From Bacillota bacterium (lineage in GTDB: Bacteria; Bacillota; Clostridia; Lachnospirales; Lachnospiraceae), in the NCBI GenBank assembly GCA_017861355.1, contig JAGFXQ010000164.1, positions 1-7,407 of the forward strand: a DNA stretch of 7,407 nt. Direction: 5' to 3'. Under the pieces are notes generated by a model. That model made no database searches. It was not told the origin of the DNA and was given only the letters and a program-made list of their open reading frames with translations. Numbering within the stretch: position 1 is the stretch's first letter; each line of letters opens with the position of its first letter. This document shows, in pieces, positions 5,786-7,407 of this stretch. The position numbers and the translations under genes were made by a program.

Positions 5786-7407
5786 ATGGGTAAAAAAGTA
5801 TTAATTGTAGGTGGCGTCGCAGGTGGAGCATCCGCCGCAGCCAGACTTAGAAGATTAGATGAGACTGCTGAGATTATCATGTTCGAACGAGATGAATATA
5901 TCTCCTTTGCGAACTGCGGGCTACCGTATTATATTGGAGAGAGCATTAAAGAACGAGATAAGCTACTGGTTCAGACACCCGCGGCGATGAAAGCAAGATT
6001 TAATATTGATGTCAGAAATAACAGTGAGGTAGTTAAAGTTGATTCCTCTCGTAAGACAGTTACCGTAAACAGTAAGACGAAAGGCAGCTACGACGAAAGC
6101 TATGATTATCTAATTCTTTCTCCGGGTGCAAAGGCCTTAAGACCGAACATTCCAGGGATCAACAATGATAAGATCTTTACATTGCGTAATATTCCGGATA
6201 CGGATAAGATTAAGGCTTATGTAGATAAGAAAGGAATCGGAAGTGCAATTGTAATTGGCGGTGGATTCGTCGGTGTTGAGATGGCAGAAAACTTAAGGGA
6301 GAGAGGTCTGAATGTTGTATTAGTCGAGGCGGCTCCCCATATATTAGCTCCCTTCGATGAAGATATCGTAGTTGTTCCTGAGAAAGAGCTGGTAGAGAAC
6401 GGTGTAAAGCTGATTCTTGGAGATGGTGTAAAGTCCTTCGAAGAGAACGGAAGTCAGGTGGATGTGACATTAAACAGTGATACAAAGCTTACCGCTGATA
6501 TGATTATTCTGGCAATCGGTGTTGCACCGGACACCGCGTTCTTAAAAGACAGTGGAATAGAGTTTGGACCTAGAGGCCATATCCTTGTTAATGATAAGAT
6601 GCAGACCAAGGTGGAGGGAATCTATGCAGTCGGTGATGCGATTGAAGTAGTAGATTATGTCACAAAGCTGAAGACTGCCATCCCGTTAGCTGGTCCTGCC
6701 AATAAACAGGGAAGAATCGCTGCGGACAATGTAGCCGGACTCGAGACCTCCTTTGCAGGTTCTCAGGGAACCTCGATTATTAAGGTATTCGGTCTTACTG
6801 CTGCAAGTACCGGTGCAAATGAAAGAACTTTGCAGAGAGCAAATATCCCTTATCGTACGATTACTGTACATCCGGTTTCCCATGCATCCTATTATCCGGG
6901 AGCAGTACCGATGACATTGAAGCTGATTTTTAATGAAGAAGGAGCTGTCCTCGGTGCGCAAGGTGTTGGCTTTGATGGCGTTGATAAGAGAATCGACGTC
7001 ATTGCAACAGTAATCCGTCTGGGGGGCACGGTTGAAGATTTGACTGAACTCGAATTATCTTATGCACCGCCGTTCTCATCAGCGAAGGATCCGGTGAATA
7101 TGGCTGGTTTTGTAGCTCAGAATGTTCTAGAGGGTAGAAGTCATATTGTAACCTGGAACGATATCAAGACACTGAAGCCGGAGGAATATATTCTGGTGGA
7201 TGTCCGAAGCGAAGAAGAATATCTGAACGGTCATGTGGACGGAGCATTGAATATCCCGGTAGACGGCTTACGTGACCGTCTGTCCGAGCTTGACCAGAAT
7301 AAAACAATCGTGGAATACTGTCAGGTTGGCCTTCGTGGTTATGTGGCAGATCGAATCCTGAGTCAGAATGGCTATAAAGTATGTAATGTAACCGGAGGTT
7401 ATAAGAC
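5786..7407 (+). CDS. cdr: CoA-disulfide reductase/rhodanese fusion, 3' end outside window
   Basis: FAD- and NAD(P)H-dependent enzyme that reduces CoA disulfide and, in rhodanese-fused members, CoA persulfide or polysulfide, keeping the CoA thiol pool reduced and handling sulfane sulfur in the cytosol. 540 codons are visible with no stop. The N-terminal FAD motif GGVAGGASAAARLRR (9-23) is followed by the family-defining SFANCGLPYYIG with redox cysteine C44, the NAD(P)H motif GGGFVG (158-163) and the second FAD motif AVGD (281-284). Y369/Y370 (in HASYYPG) and Y426 (in YAPPFSSAKDP) lie where the active-site tyrosines of CoA-disulfide reductases are found. From about 452 a rhodanese domain begins (LVDVRSEEEYLNGH), with catalytic loop CQVGLRGY starting at C512. 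Bacillus-type CoADR-RHD proteins end soon after this point (about 550-565 residues), but some clostridial forms continue into TusA- and DsrE-like domains, which cannot be judged here. It is the second gene of the ArsR operon. Confidence 0.92.
   Translation, partial: MGKKVLIVGGVAGGASAAARLRRLDETAEIIMFERDEYISFANCGLPYYIGESIKERDKLLVQTPAAMKARFNIDVRNNSEVVKVDSSRKTVTVNSKTKGSYDESYDYLILSPGAKALRPNIPGINNDKIFTLRNIPDTDKIKAYVDKKGIGSAIVIGGGFVGVEMAENLRERGLNVVLVEAAPHILAPFDEDIVVVPEKELVENGVKLILGDGVKSFEENGSQVDVTLNSDTKLTADMIILAIGVAPDTAFLKDSGIEFGPRGHILVNDKMQTKVEGIYAVGDAIEVVDYVTKLKTAIPLAGPANKQGRIAADNVAGLETSFAGSQGTSIIKVFGLTAASTGANERTLQRANIPYRTITVHPVSHASYYPGAVPMTLKLIFNEEGAVLGAQGVGFDGVDKRIDVIATVIRLGGTVEDLTELELSYAPPFSSAKDPVNMAGFVAQNVLEGRSHIVTWNDIKTLKPEEYILVDVRSEEEYLNGHVDGALNIPVDGLRDRLSELDQNKTIVEYCQVGLRGYVADRILSQNGYKVCNVTGGYK

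Noticed and set aside
5767..5793. Eight-codon leader peptide frame (MNGGSYYG) overlapping the cdr start
   Set aside because: It lacks any regulatory codon pattern, and its preceding sequence is the hairpin rather than a free ribosome site; most likely chance.
6210..6961. Two minus-strand open frames inside the CoA-disulfide reductase gene
   Set aside because: Both are antisense to clear flavoenzyme motifs, have no family resemblance, and show no convincing ribosome sites.

Overview
The window is a chromosomal segment from a low-to-moderate GC anaerobic Firmicute. I would guess a clostridium of the Lachnospiraceae type. This rests on strong GGAGG-type ribosome sites, housekeeping promoters close to TTGACA/TATAAT, compact operons and the protein families present; it is an inference, with no marker gene to prove it. 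No mobile elements, CRISPR arrays, tRNA or rRNA genes are visible.

Layout from left to right. (1) Bases 1-1508, plus strand: the 3' nine-tenths of an FAD-dependent NADH oxidase (Nox type), cut by the window edge almost exactly at its expected redox cysteine. One base after its stop begins a small YkgJ-family cysteine-cluster protein. (2) Bases 1539-1580: a hairpin with an A-run before it and a T-run after it, serving as terminator for both converging transcripts. (3) Bases 1623-5210, minus strand: a three-gene signalling operon, transcribed right to left from a good extended -10 promoter at 5254-5282. The order is a cytosolic receiver-histidine kinase hybrid, a receiver protein whose C-terminal half looks like a histidine-kinase/ATPase fold with its catalytic boxes lost, and a receiver-HDOD response regulator. 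All three proteins begin with an intact receiver domain, and none has a membrane segment or an obvious sensor domain. (4) Bases 5211-5443: a 233-base divergent intergenic region with both promoters and two candidate operator palindromes. (5) Bases 5444-7407, plus strand: an ArsR-family repressor followed by a CoA-disulfide reductase/rhodanese fusion that runs off the right edge.

How they may work together. The two flavoenzymes at the ends belong to the same single-cysteine flavoprotein disulfide reductase superfamily: one removes oxygen at the expense of NADH, the other reduces CoA disulfide or persulfide/polysulfide. The ArsR protein probably controls the second of these through cysteine chemistry. 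The signalling operon between them has all the parts of a phosphorelay. Its signal and output cannot be read from the sequence, and a link to redox or sulfur stress is only suggested by position.

The most unusual item is the middle gene of the signalling operon (2846-3880), a receiver joined to what looks like a dead kinase core, recalling phosphotransferases of the Spo0B/ChpT kind.
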